Source: Gammaproteobacteria bacterium RIFCSPHIGHO2_12_FULL_37_34
Lineage (GTDB): Bacteria > Pseudomonadota > Gammaproteobacteria > DSM-16500
Length of the DNA: 17,719 bases
Assembly: GCA_001801495.1 (NCBI GenBank)
Contig: MGXW01000030.1
Span: forward strand, 1-17,719
Direction of reading: 5' to 3'
Under the pieces are notes generated by a model. The model searched no databases and was not told the origin of the DNA. It worked only from the letters and a program-made list of their open reading frames with translations. Below, piece by piece: positions 6,100 to 14,046 of the stretch (position 1 is the first letter of the stretch; each line of letters opens with the position of its first letter). A program made the position numbers and the translations under genes.

Positions 6100-7815
6100 A
6101 TGCACAGCATAAAACTTCTGATTATTGATGATGAAGTAGTTGATCGTGCGTATTATCAACGTATGCTGCGACAGTCTGCTAGTATACCTTATGAAGCAAC
6201 AGAAGCAATTAATGCTAAAGAAGCGCTAGATTATCTTCAACATCATGAAGTGGATTGTATTCTGCTGGATTATCAATTGCCAGATATGAATGGAATCGAT
6301 TTATTAAAAAAAATTAAAGAAAAATTAGGAAAATTTACCCCGGTAATTATGTTAACGGGAAGAGGAGATGAACAAGTTGCTGTTACTGCAATAAAAAATG
6401 GCGCAGAAGATTATTTTATTAAAAATAAAATCGAGCCTACTGTATTGATGAAAACCATTTTAAATGTTATTAGAAGTTCACAATTAAAGAAAATTATTCA
6501 TCAACAAAAAAAGCAATTAAAATATTATGCCTATTATGATAATCTCACGGGGTTAATTAATAGACATTCTTTTGAAGAAATTGCAGAGTATTCTCTATCA
6601 GAAGCTAAACGGCTTCATCACGAATTAGCAATCTTGCTTGTTGATCTAGATAACTTTATGTCTATTAATGATTCATTGGGGTATTTAGCAGGCAATGAAA
6701 TGCTTATAGAGACAGGGAAGCGATTAAAAAATATTTTACCAAAAGAAGTGATTATTTCTCGTCTGGGGGATGATGAGTTTGTTGTTCTTCTTACAGGATT
6801 AGATATTGATGTTTACGCTGCCAAGATTGCTCAAAAAATTATTGAAGAAATTAATATACCTTATCAATTAAGCATTGATCAAGCACGAGTTAGTTCAACG
6901 ATTGGTATCTCCTATTATCCTGGTTCAGGAGAAAGTTTAAGTGAATTATTAAAAAATGCTAATATTGCATTAGCACGTGCTAAACAATCAGCGCGTGGAA
7001 CGTTTCAATTTTATTTAACCGAGTTAAATAAAATTGGTCAAACGGATATTGAACTAGAGAAATCATTACAAGATTCAACGAAAATTGACCAAGAATTTTT
7101 TTTAGTTTATCAACCACGATTTGAACTCCATACCAAAAAAATGATAGGGTTGGATGTCATCATTCATTGGCAACATCCACAATTAGGTTTAATGCTTCCA
7201 GAACAATTTATATCAATAGCCGAAAAATCAGGATTACTCATTCCTATTGCAAAATGGACAATCGAAAGAATCAGTCGCGATTATATTAAAATAAAAAATA
7301 TAAAAAGAAGTTTATTTGAAATTGTTATTAACATGAATCTTTCCCCGTTCCAATTAGGAAATTATCACATTTCTGATTCTATTAAACAACTGCTTCATAT
7401 AACAGAATTGCCAGCACGCTATATCGCTTTAGAAATTGATGAGACAATGTTATTACAATATCTTCAAAATGAAACCATTATTGAAAAACTACACGGGATA
7501 TCTATTCAACCCGTTATTCATGCATTCAATATTGATTCTACATTTCTTAATCAATTGTCTAAACTACCTATTTCATCTTTAAAAATTCATCAGTCTGTTA
7601 TTCAAGATATTGAAAATCAGGAATATACTACAACGGTTCTTCGATCTATTATGCAACTAGCAGAAGAATTAAAAATAAATGTTATTGCATCTGGTATTGA
7701 TACAGAAGAGCAGCATCATTTTTTGTTATCACAAGGGTATTTATTTGGATTGGGCAATTATTTATGCGAGCCTCTTCGTATTGATCAGTTGCTAGACTAT
7801 TTGTCGAATGTTTGA
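6100..7815 (+). CDS. Response regulator with degenerate GGDEF and EAL domains
   Basis: 571 aa. The REC domain (about 1-125) is intact: acidic pair D10/D11, phosphoacceptor D57 in LLDYQLPDMNG, T86 and K108. The GGDEF domain (about 140-305) keeps DNLTGLINR (147-155) and metal-binding D182, but the signature is G-D-D-E-F (223-227) with the second Gly lost. The usual F-K...G-H..G-D positions read F-M, G-Y and G-N, and no RxxD inhibitory site precedes it. The EAL domain (about 325-570) has lost its catalytic set: EAL-V-R reads D-V-I-I-H (352-356), D-D-F-G reads H-A-F-N (474-477), L-K-I-D reads L-K-I-H (494-497), and A-E-G-V-E reads A-S-G-I-D (530-534). N413 and E445 remain. Phosphodiesterase activity is thus very unlikely and cyclase activity doubtful; a receptor or protein-binding output is more likely. 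It heads an operon with a sensor and a kinase. Confidence 0.92.
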   Translation: MHSIKLLIIDDEVVDRAYYQRMLRQSASIPYEATEAINAKEALDYLQHHEVDCILLDYQLPDMNGIDLLKKIKEKLGKFTPVIMLTGRGDEQVAVTAIKNGAEDYFIKNKIEPTVLMKTILNVIRSSQLKKIIHQQKKQLKYYAYYDNLTGLINRHSFEEIAEYSLSEAKRLHHELAILLVDLDNFMSINDSLGYLAGNEMLIETGKRLKNILPKEVIISRLGDDEFVVLLTGLDIDVYAAKIAQKIIEEINIPYQLSIDQARVSSTIGISYYPGSGESLSELLKNANIALARAKQSARGTFQFYLTELNKIGQTDIELEKSLQDSTKIDQEFFLVYQPRFELHTKKMIGLDVIIHWQHPQLGLMLPEQFISIAEKSGLLIPIAKWTIERISRDYIKIKNIKRSLFEIVINMNLSPFQLGNYHISDSIKQLLHITELPARYIALEIDETMLLQYLQNETIIEKLHGISIQPVIHAFNIDSTFLNQLSKLPISSLKIHQSVIQDIENQEYTTTVLRSIMQLAEELKINVIASGIDTEEQHHFLLSQGYLFGLGNYLCEPLRIDQLLDYLSNV

Positions 7816-7839
7816 TTCAATAAATGTGGGCTACCAATC

Positions 7840-9750
7840 ATGATGATGCGCATGTTGCATAAATTGCGAGATTTGATCACTTACGGATTTTTATATTTTA
7901 TTTTTTCTTTTATTTTGATTTTATTTATTCCAGTATGGATCATGTTGATTGGGCCTCATTTTAAAAAAATACCAAACAATTTTACATACGCCGCAGATAT
8001 ATTTTCTTTGGATAATTTTTACAATGAACAATTAAAAAAGTTTGAAGGCGAGAGAATATCCAAAACAGTTTTTGGTTATCGCGTGATTTCTAGAACGTCT
8101 CATTATCTTGTGATAGAAGTTGTTTTTGATGTTCGTCAGTTAGATGATTCACCCATTTTTTCAGTTTCACGACTTTATTATGTTAACCCGTATAATGGTC
8201 AGCATGTAGTAGTTGATAAATTGAATAAACGCTATGGATATTTGTTTTCTCCAAGCTATTCTAACCGATCCAGTTATTTTTATTGGCATATTAATTATGA
8301 TGCCCCGGCGTTACTTAAATATATCAAAACAGAAAAAATAAATGGGTTAACTGTATATAAATATCATGCTTATTATGAAGCTGATCAAACAGAAAATCTA
8401 GGTCATTTGCCTGGTGTACCAGAGAAACGTGGTGTTAGAACAAACATCAATTTAGATTTATGGATTGAGCCAATATCAGGTTGGTTGGTGAAATATGAGG
8501 ATAATACTTTAGCTTATTATTATGATAAAGTAACTGGTCAGTTTATTGCGCCATGGAATAAGTTCTCCAATCGATATACTCAAACGAGCATATTCAACAA
8601 TGTGTATTATGCGACATTCTTAAAATGGAAATTTCTAACTATTGATTATATTGTTCCTGCTTTGCTCATTCTAGGAATAATTAATTTGTTTTGGTTGGGA
8701 TATCAACAGGGCAAATGGAAATTTATTCGCCCATCTATTGTGTTGTTTATCCAGAAAATCGAACAGACTACTGCCCCGATGTTTATAATTATCTTGTTGC
8801 TATTAATAGCCAGCGAGTTTTTTTATTACTTGTCTTTTCACGGGGATAAAAAGATTCCTTTTAAAATTGGAATTTCGCAATGGAATAATAATATTACATA
8901 TCTTGAAGCTATTAAAGGTTTTAAAGCCGGGCTTGCGGAAAATGGATTTAAAGAAAATCAAAACGTTTTGTTTTATTATGAAAATCCAAACGCAGATTTT
9001 GAAAAACAAATTAACATTATTCAATCTTTTGTGAATCAGAAGTTTGATTTGATTTATACATTAGCAGCGCCAGGCACGTTGATTGCGAGAGGGGTTACTA
9101 AACATGTTCCTATTGTGTTTTCATTTGTTGCTTATCCTGAAGAGATGAACCTTATCAATTCTCTCAGATCATCACAAAATAATTTAGTAGGCTCAAGAAA
9201 TTATATTCCAGCGTCACAGCAATTTTACTTTTTTGAGCAATTGTATCCTCATATAAAAACACTAGGGTTTGTTCATCATAAGGGAGATGAAAGTTCTGAA
9301 ATACAATTCAAAGAATATCAATTATTACTTAATAAGCGCAATATTCAGTTAATTGATTTGGCCGTCATTGATATGGATCATTTATTACAATTACTTCAAG
9401 AGTCTAAACGTTATGATACGCTTTATTTAGCTTGTGATTCTTTTATGCAAAGCAAGGGCGGTGAAATTGTGATTAATATTAGTCGCAAAAAAAAGATTCC
9501 TACTTTTAGTTGCAATAAAAATAATGTGTTAGAGGGCGTTTTAATGGGATATGTGGCTGATCCTTATGAAATCGGGAAAATAGCTGGAAGAAAAGCTGCT
9601 TTTATTTTACAAGGAGCAGAACCTGCTTGGTTATATACAGAATCACCAGAGCGAGGGTATCTGATTATTAATATGACGACAGCTAGATTATTAGGTATTA
9701 CGGTTCCAGATAGTATGTTGCAAAAATCAGATTATATTATTGGGCAATAA
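7840..9750 (+). CDS. Membrane protein fusing a PorA/DUF3068-like domain to an ABC substrate-binding domain
   Basis: 636 aa. TM1 (about 15-38) ends in a FKKIPNNFTY segment that, with the following DNFYNEQLKKFEGE and two-sheet-like region (41-262), resembles the PorA/DUF3068 family. TM2 (268-287) and TM3 (312-332) form a hairpin. The C-terminal half (341-627) is an ABC_sub_bind (PF04392-type) domain: KIGISQW, GFKAGLAENGF, then FDLIYTLAAPGTLIA, VPIVFSFVAYPE, TLYLACDSF and GKIAGRKAAFILQGAEP follow that family in order. No lipobox is present; the domain would be membrane-tethered in the periplasm. There is no permease or ATPase nearby, so sensing is more likely than transport. It starts 24 bp after the regulator gene and ends 2 bp before the kinase gene. 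The ribosome binding site is weak, so translation is probably coupled. The PorA assignment is less certain than the substrate-binding one. Confidence 0.85.
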   Translation: MMMRMLHKLRDLITYGFLYFIFSFILILFIPVWIMLIGPHFKKIPNNFTYAADIFSLDNFYNEQLKKFEGERISKTVFGYRVISRTSHYLVIEVVFDVRQLDDSPIFSVSRLYYVNPYNGQHVVVDKLNKRYGYLFSPSYSNRSSYFYWHINYDAPALLKYIKTEKINGLTVYKYHAYYEADQTENLGHLPGVPEKRGVRTNINLDLWIEPISGWLVKYEDNTLAYYYDKVTGQFIAPWNKFSNRYTQTSIFNNVYYATFLKWKFLTIDYIVPALLILGIINLFWLGYQQGKWKFIRPSIVLFIQKIEQTTAPMFIIILLLLIASEFFYYLSFHGDKKIPFKIGISQWNNNITYLEAIKGFKAGLAENGFKENQNVLFYYENPNADFEKQINIIQSFVNQKFDLIYTLAAPGTLIARGVTKHVPIVFSFVAYPEEMNLINSLRSSQNNLVGSRNYIPASQQFYFFEQLYPHIKTLGFVHHKGDESSEIQFKEYQLLLNKRNIQLIDLAVIDMDHLLQLLQESKRYDTLYLACDSFMQSKGGEIVINISRKKKIPTFSCNKNNVLEGVLMGYVADPYEIGKIAGRKAAFILQGAEPAWLYTESPERGYLIINMTTARLLGITVPDSMLQKSDYIIGQ

Positions 9751-9752
9751 CC

Positions 9753-11315
9753 ATGTTAACCATTAAAGAAAAGTTATTACTCAGTTTTTTTTCTTTATCA
9801 TTACTTACTTTTTTAGTTAGTATGATATTTTATAACCAATTAAAATTTTTAATTCAACCTCTTTCGCCACAAAGTATCCCGCAGAATGTCGATTTGCTTG
9901 GGAAAACGATAGAAAAGAATAACTTGATTTTTAAGCTTTTATACCAACAATTATTGGTTGATAATTATTTTGAAAATTATTTATTTACTAGACAACAGAC
10001 AACCTTACAGGAGTATTATGCTAACGAAGCCGCTTTGATTAGAATAATTAGTGAGGTAAAAAATATCGATCCAAATTTCCCAAAAGATTTAGAAAATCAG
10101 CTAAGATTAAGTGAAAATGAACGAACGCGCCTTTTACGATTGTCAGATCATACAGATGTTTCATTTATTAGTGAATTAAACCCAAGCAGTAATTATTCAC
10201 AATTGAAGTATAGTATCGGTAATATCATTAACCATTATTATCGGCATTCGGAACAACCATCGAGTGAATCGGCAATTGTTTCTGTGAAATTGTCCGTAAA
10301 ACATGCAAACAAAAAGTTACAAAATAGTTTAAATACAACATTGATTATTTTCCTCGATGCTATTATCGTCTCTTTCATATTAACCATTATTAGCTCGCGC
10401 TCTATTTCGCAACCCATTAATTTATTAAAGGATAATATAGAGCGCGAGGGCATGGAAAATTTAAGTCTATCCATTGATTCTTCTCTTTTATTGTTGCATG
10501 GTGAAATTGGAGATTTGGCCCGATCATTTGACAAATTAATTAATAGATTACGCACCACGACGGTGTTGCGTGATGAATTATTAAATGAAGTTAAACATAG
10601 AAAGAAAATAGAAAAAGAGTTACGCCACACAGCTACTCATTTACGTGAATCTAATTATGCATTAGATCAATTTGCTTATATCGCGTCACATGATTTGCGT
10701 GCACCATTAAGAGCCATCGAGAATCTTACTGATTGGATTCAGGAAGATTCATATGAACAACTCTCAGAAAAGTCGCGTAATCATTTTGATTTACTCAAGC
10801 AGCGTGTACAACGTTTAGACAAATTAATTAATGGAATTTTAGAATATTCTCGCGCAGGCATCATTAGTAAAGATGAGCAAATTGTAGATATTAAAAAGAT
10901 TTTGGATGAAGTGATTGATAATTTATCTCCGCCTAAACACATTCATATTATGATGGATGCTCATTTACCAATTATCACGTGTAATAAAACCGCTATCACC
11001 CAAATATTTTTGAATTTACTTAGTAATGCCATCAAATATATTGATAAACCACAAGGATTGATTCATGTTAGTTATAAACAAATTCCAAGATATTATCAAT
11101 TTTCTATTACCGATAATGGATCAGGTATTGATTCTCATTTTTATGAGAAAATTTTTGATGTGTTTCAAACATTACAAACGCGCGATCCTAATGAAAGCAC
11201 AGGGTTGGGTTTGGCTATTGTAAAACGTATTATCGAAAAAAATGGCGGTAGAATTTGGTTGGCTTCTGAGCTTGGCAAGGGCACCACTTTTTATTTTACA
11301 TGGCCACAATTCTAG
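9753..11315 (+). CDS. Membrane sensor histidine kinase with HAMP domain
   Basis: 520 aa. TM1 (about 9-27), a periplasmic helical sensor of about 165 residues (30-194), TM2 (195-215), HAMP (about 216-270, with PINLLKDNI and GEIGDLARSFDKL) and a short coiled coil. The HisKA H-box FAYIASHDLRAPLRAI has phosphoacceptor His313. The catalytic domain has an N-box NLLSNAIKY (N425), G1 DNGSGI (454-459), an F-box-like IFDVFQTL and G2 STGLGLAIVKRII (482-494). All motifs needed for autophosphorylation are present. The SHDLRAPLRA type is common in kinases related to bacteriophytochromes. The natural partner is the REC domain encoded at 6100, with the substrate-binding protein between them as a likely co-sensor. 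Legionella Lpl0330/Lpl0329 is a known kinase/GGDEF-EAL pair and a useful comparison. Confidence 0.93.
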   Translation: MLTIKEKLLLSFFSLSLLTFLVSMIFYNQLKFLIQPLSPQSIPQNVDLLGKTIEKNNLIFKLLYQQLLVDNYFENYLFTRQQTTLQEYYANEAALIRIISEVKNIDPNFPKDLENQLRLSENERTRLLRLSDHTDVSFISELNPSSNYSQLKYSIGNIINHYYRHSEQPSSESAIVSVKLSVKHANKKLQNSLNTTLIIFLDAIIVSFILTIISSRSISQPINLLKDNIEREGMENLSLSIDSSLLLLHGEIGDLARSFDKLINRLRTTTVLRDELLNEVKHRKKIEKELRHTATHLRESNYALDQFAYIASHDLRAPLRAIENLTDWIQEDSYEQLSEKSRNHFDLLKQRVQRLDKLINGILEYSRAGIISKDEQIVDIKKILDEVIDNLSPPKHIHIMMDAHLPIITCNKTAITQIFLNLLSNAIKYIDKPQGLIHVSYKQIPRYYQFSITDNGSGIDSHFYEKIFDVFQTLQTRDPNESTGLGLAIVKRIIEKNGGRIWLASELGKGTTFYFTWPQF

Positions 11316-11324
11316 CATTATAAT
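11295..11324 (+). promoter_or_regulatory. Candidate sigma70 promoter of the lipase gene inside the kinase 3' end
   Basis: TTTACA (11295-11300) and a perfect TATAAT (11319-11324) are 18 nt apart, about 33 bp before the lipase ATG. It suggests the lipase can be expressed apart from the signalling operon. Confidence 0.5.
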
Positions 11325-11356
11325 CATCAGTCATCAATAATTTTAATGGTTGTTGT

Positions 11357-12301
11357 ATGAGTAAATTTTTTTTTATACTTTTTTTGTTATTAAGTTGGCT
11401 CAATTGTTTTGCTTTTGTTCCTGAGCAAATTATTTTTTTTGGTGATAGTTTAAGTGACAATGGTAATTTGTATCGTTTATTACTCGGGGTGATTCCTCGG
11501 TCGCCGCCTTATTTTGAAGGTCGTTTCTCAAATGGATTAACTTGGGCGGAAAATTTTGGCAAACATTACTACGATAAATATTATGTTGGTTATAAAGTTT
11601 ACGCATATGGTGGCGCGACCGCAGTATTGCATGCTCCTACCGATAAGTTTATTGCTCCAACCACGCTAGAAAATGAAATTAATCAGTATCTCATTGATTC
11701 TGTATTCAAGAATAAGAGCAAGATATTATACGTTATATGGATAGGTGGAAACGATTATTTATTTGCTCCGATCTCTCCTTTATTTGATTCAAAAGAAATA
11801 TTAACTAAGAAAGTAGTGAATAAAATAACGTGGGCTATGGAGACATTAATAGCAAATGGTGCAAAATATTTTTTAATTCTAAATATGCCTGATTTATCGC
11901 ATACGCCATTTGCGAAAATAAATGACATGGTTGATAAACTGCATGATCTTAGTCTGTTACATAATCAAAAGCTTGATGTTGCCATTTATAATTTTAAACA
12001 AACGTATCCTCAATTAAAGTTTTTTTATATCGATATTTATCATGTTTTTAATGATGTGATCACTAATCCTGCTAAATTTAACGAGACATATCATGTCAAT
12101 ATTACAGATGTTTCTCATGCTTGCTGGGAAGGAGGGTATACATTTGGCGAACCTGAAAGTTATCGAGTAGGCTTAGCTTACCATCAGGGATTATTACCCT
12201 GTAACAATGCCGATGAACATATCTTTTGGGATCAAATTCATCCTACACGCATTGTTCATTACATATTATCAGAATATGTTTTTGATAATGTTAGATTCTA
12301 A
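11357..12301 (+). CDS. Secreted SGNH/GDSL lipase (PlaA/PlaC-like)
   Basis: 314 aa with a signal peptide of about 19 residues (MSKFFFILFLLLSWLNCFAF). All SGNH blocks are present: block I IIFFGDSLSDNGN with nucleophile S31, block II YAYGGATA (G84), block III IWIGGNDYL (N130), and block V DQIHPT with D290 and H293. The family hydrolyses ester bonds of lipids. Legionella relatives PlaA, PlaC and PlaD are lysophospholipases and acyltransferases. C254 and C280 are placed so that they could form a disulfide loop in front of block V, similar in position to the regulatory loop described for PlaC; that parallel is an inference. The length is typical. It follows the kinase by 41 bp but has its own promoter candidate; the ribosome binding site is weak. 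The substrate is not readable from sequence. Confidence 0.9.
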   Translation: MSKFFFILFLLLSWLNCFAFVPEQIIFFGDSLSDNGNLYRLLLGVIPRSPPYFEGRFSNGLTWAENFGKHYYDKYYVGYKVYAYGGATAVLHAPTDKFIAPTTLENEINQYLIDSVFKNKSKILYVIWIGGNDYLFAPISPLFDSKEILTKKVVNKITWAMETLIANGAKYFLILNMPDLSHTPFAKINDMVDKLHDLSLLHNQKLDVAIYNFKQTYPQLKFFYIDIYHVFNDVITNPAKFNETYHVNITDVSHACWEGGYTFGEPESYRVGLAYHQGLLPCNNADEHIFWDQIHPTRIVHYILSEYVFDNVRF

Positions 12302-12394
12302 TTAGAACATCACCTTTATTCGGGCACTGTTAAATGAAATAGCAGCGATAGCAGATGTGATTTACGTTCGGAAGATAAAGCAAGTCGAAATAAG

Positions 12395-13603
12395 CTAGCG
12401 ATTTTTTTTAGTATGAAAATATTCTACAGTAGTTGCGCACGCTAAATCGCCCCAAACGTTAGTCATTGTTCTGAAGCGATCAAGAATGCGATCGAATGGT
12501 AAGAGCAAGCCAATTGCAGAAACAGGGACATTGACCGCACGTAGAACCATGACCATTGTGATTAATCCGCCTTCTGGAATGCCAGTTGCCCCCATTCCAG
12601 CCAGAATGGCTGTTAAAAAAACGCCGATTTGTGCGAGTATGGAAAGATCATAACCCAATACTTGGCAGAAAAAGAGAGCAGAAACTGCTTCGTACATAGC
12701 TGTTCCTGCTAAATTAATGGTGGTTGCAAGTGGTAACACAAAACGCGCAACTTCATCGCTAATGTTTTGTTCTTTTGCAACCAACATTGTGACGGGTAGT
12801 GTTGCCATTGAGCTTGATGTGGCAAATGCTGTGATCAAAGCATTTGATGCAGTTGATAGAAATTCTTTTGAATTTTTACCTGCTAAAAATACGATGACAG
12901 CTAATTGCCATACTATTTGCAAAAATAAACCAAATAAAAAAATAATAATGAACATTAACATGCCACCTAAACTTTTTAATAGTAGATGCTGTAGAGAAGC
13001 TTCAGCAATTGCTGCTGCTAATAACGAGAATAATCCTACAGGGGTAAGATACATCAACCAAATAACCATTTTGACAAATATATCTCTTAAGCCAGAAATA
13101 AAATCAGTAACAGGATGAGCAGTTTTACCTACCGAGAGACAACTAAGTGCAAACACAATGCTAAAAAATACAATCGGCATAATTTCATATTTTACAGCTG
13201 CTTCCAAAATATTTGGTGGAAAAAGCGTTAGTAAATAAGATGAAAAGGGAACGGGTTTTAAGTCAATAGGCGTTGCATTAGCTAAAATTAAACTGGGCGC
13301 TACACCATTACCAGGTTGAAATGTATTTAATAGAATAAGGCCAATGCTCACAGCAATAGAAACGCTGAATAATACATAACCCAAGGTGTACACACCAATG
13401 CTTCCTAATTTTTTTATTGCGCCAATCGAAGCAATTGCACTGACAAGTGCACAAAAGATAAGGGGTAAAACAATGAGTTTTAGCATGTTAATGAATACTT
13501 GTCCTATCCATTTTATTGCAATCATTTGTTGAGGGAAAAAAATACCGCATAAAATACCAAAAAAAATACTCAACAAAATGAACGGGAACATGTAGTTTTT
13601 CAA
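12395..13603 (-). CDS. Glutamate/dicarboxylate symporter (DAACS family, GltP-like)
   Basis: 402 aa inner-membrane carrier with the full DAACS plan. HP1 serine motif AFATSSSMATLP (259-270), TM7 motif NLAGT (297-301), HP2 loop GATGIPEGG (338-346), TM8 DRILDRFRTMTNVWGD (371-386). D375, R378, N382 and D386 match Glt(Ph) D394, R397, N401 and D405. The retained Arg378 implies an acidic amino acid or dicarboxylate substrate. The TM7 motif is usually NMDGT; here Met and Asp are Leu and Ala (A299), which removes a sodium ligand and points to altered ion coupling. The start is a TTG at 13603 with AAGGAAG just upstream. The first in-frame ATG is four codons later and lacks its own ribosome binding site. 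It lies 54 bp downstream of the Cys-rich gene and may share its transcript. It converges with the lipase gene. Confidence 0.92.
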   Translation of the reverse strand: MKNYMFPFILLSIFFGILCGIFFPQQMIAIKWIGQVFINMLKLIVLPLIFCALVSAIASIGAIKKLGSIGVYTLGYVLFSVSIAVSIGLILLNTFQPGNGVAPSLILANATPIDLKPVPFSSYLLTLFPPNILEAAVKYEIMPIVFFSIVFALSCLSVGKTAHPVTDFISGLRDIFVKMVIWLMYLTPVGLFSLLAAAIAEASLQHLLLKSLGGMLMFIIIFLFGLFLQIVWQLAVIVFLAGKNSKEFLSTASNALITAFATSSSMATLPVTMLVAKEQNISDEVARFVLPLATTINLAGTAMYEAVSALFFCQVLGYDLSILAQIGVFLTAILAGMGATGIPEGGLITMVMVLRAVNVPVSAIGLLLPFDRILDRFRTMTNVWGDLACATTVEYFHTKKNR

Positions 13604-13622
13604 AGCTTCCTTGCTTCCTTCC

Positions 13623-13654
13623 GGTATTAGTATTCTTTCAGTATACAGAATACC
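13623..13654. repeat. Hairpin between the Cys-rich gene and the symporter gene
   Basis: GGTATT (13623-13628) pairs with AATACC (13649-13654), or alternatively GTATTC (13630-13635) with GAATAC (13648-13653). These are two mutually exclusive stems. T residues follow only on the plus side, so it is not a normal terminator for the reverse-strand genes. It lies just upstream of the symporter ribosome binding site. Confidence 0.4.
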
Positions 13655-13657
13655 TTT

Positions 13658-13894
13658 TTATCTACCAATGTTCCCGAACGCTTGGCAACATTGACTGATA
13701 CTCATACAACTATTACCTTCCTGGCAAGCAGGATCAACGCACTCACAAGAATTTTCAGCGGGACAACCACTTCCACTGCTACGTTGACTATAATAGCTTT
13801 TTCCACAAGAATAGCCATTGCACCCATATCCTATTGCATAATTACTAAACAAAAAACTTAAACATCCAACAAATAGTGCCAATCTCATTTTCAT
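13658..13894 (-). CDS. Small secreted Cys-rich protein
   Basis: 78 aa. Signal peptide MKMRLALFVGCLSFLFSNYAIG (about 22 residues) and a mature chain of about 56 residues with nine Cys (positions 25, 30, 44, 50, 52, 57, 63, 69, 70) plus many Gly and Ser. This density suggests a disulfide-knotted or metal-binding secreted peptide. The odd Cys count leaves one free or linking chains. No family is recognised. A perfect AGGAGGTG sits 4 nt before the ATG, so translation should be strong. An extended -10 (TGATATAAT on the reverse strand, 13942-13950) lies about 48 bp upstream. It may be co-transcribed with the symporter gene that follows. Confidence 0.75.
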   Translation of the reverse strand: MKMRLALFVGCLSFLFSNYAIGYGCNGYSCGKSYYSQRSSGSGCPAENSCECVDPACQEGNSCMSISQCCQAFGNIGR

Positions 13895-13941
13895 TTGACA
13901 CCTCCTTTTTGGAATAGAATCAAAAATGGAAGAATAAAATG

Positions 13942-13964
13942 ATTATATCATAGCGGTCCCCGCT
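13942..13964 (-). promoter_or_regulatory. Extended -10 promoter with adjacent palindrome for the Cys-rich gene
   Basis: On the reverse strand TGATATAAT is a perfect extended -10. Directly upstream AGCGG (13952-13956) and CCGCT (13960-13964) form an inverted repeat in the spacer, where a repressor could bind. A further short inverted repeat (TAACAT...ATGTTA) lies near 13972-13988. Confidence 0.5.
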
Positions 13965-14046
13965 GACTGCGTAACATGAGTTATGTTAATATAAAATTTC
14001 TGATTCAATTTTAATTTTCGTCCTTTAAATCAGGTACTTCAGTGGT

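Noticed and set aside
6035..6112. 25-codon Asn/Gly/Ser-rich frame overlapping the regulator start, a possible leader peptide
   Set aside because: No ribosome binding site, and the candidate -10 box lies inside it, so it would not be transcribed whole.
10238..10630. Reverse-strand frame inside the kinase gene
   Set aside because: It is a shadow of the HAMP/linker region without start signals. The same holds for reverse frames at 8803-9024 and 15813-16004 and the plus frame at 12717-13118.
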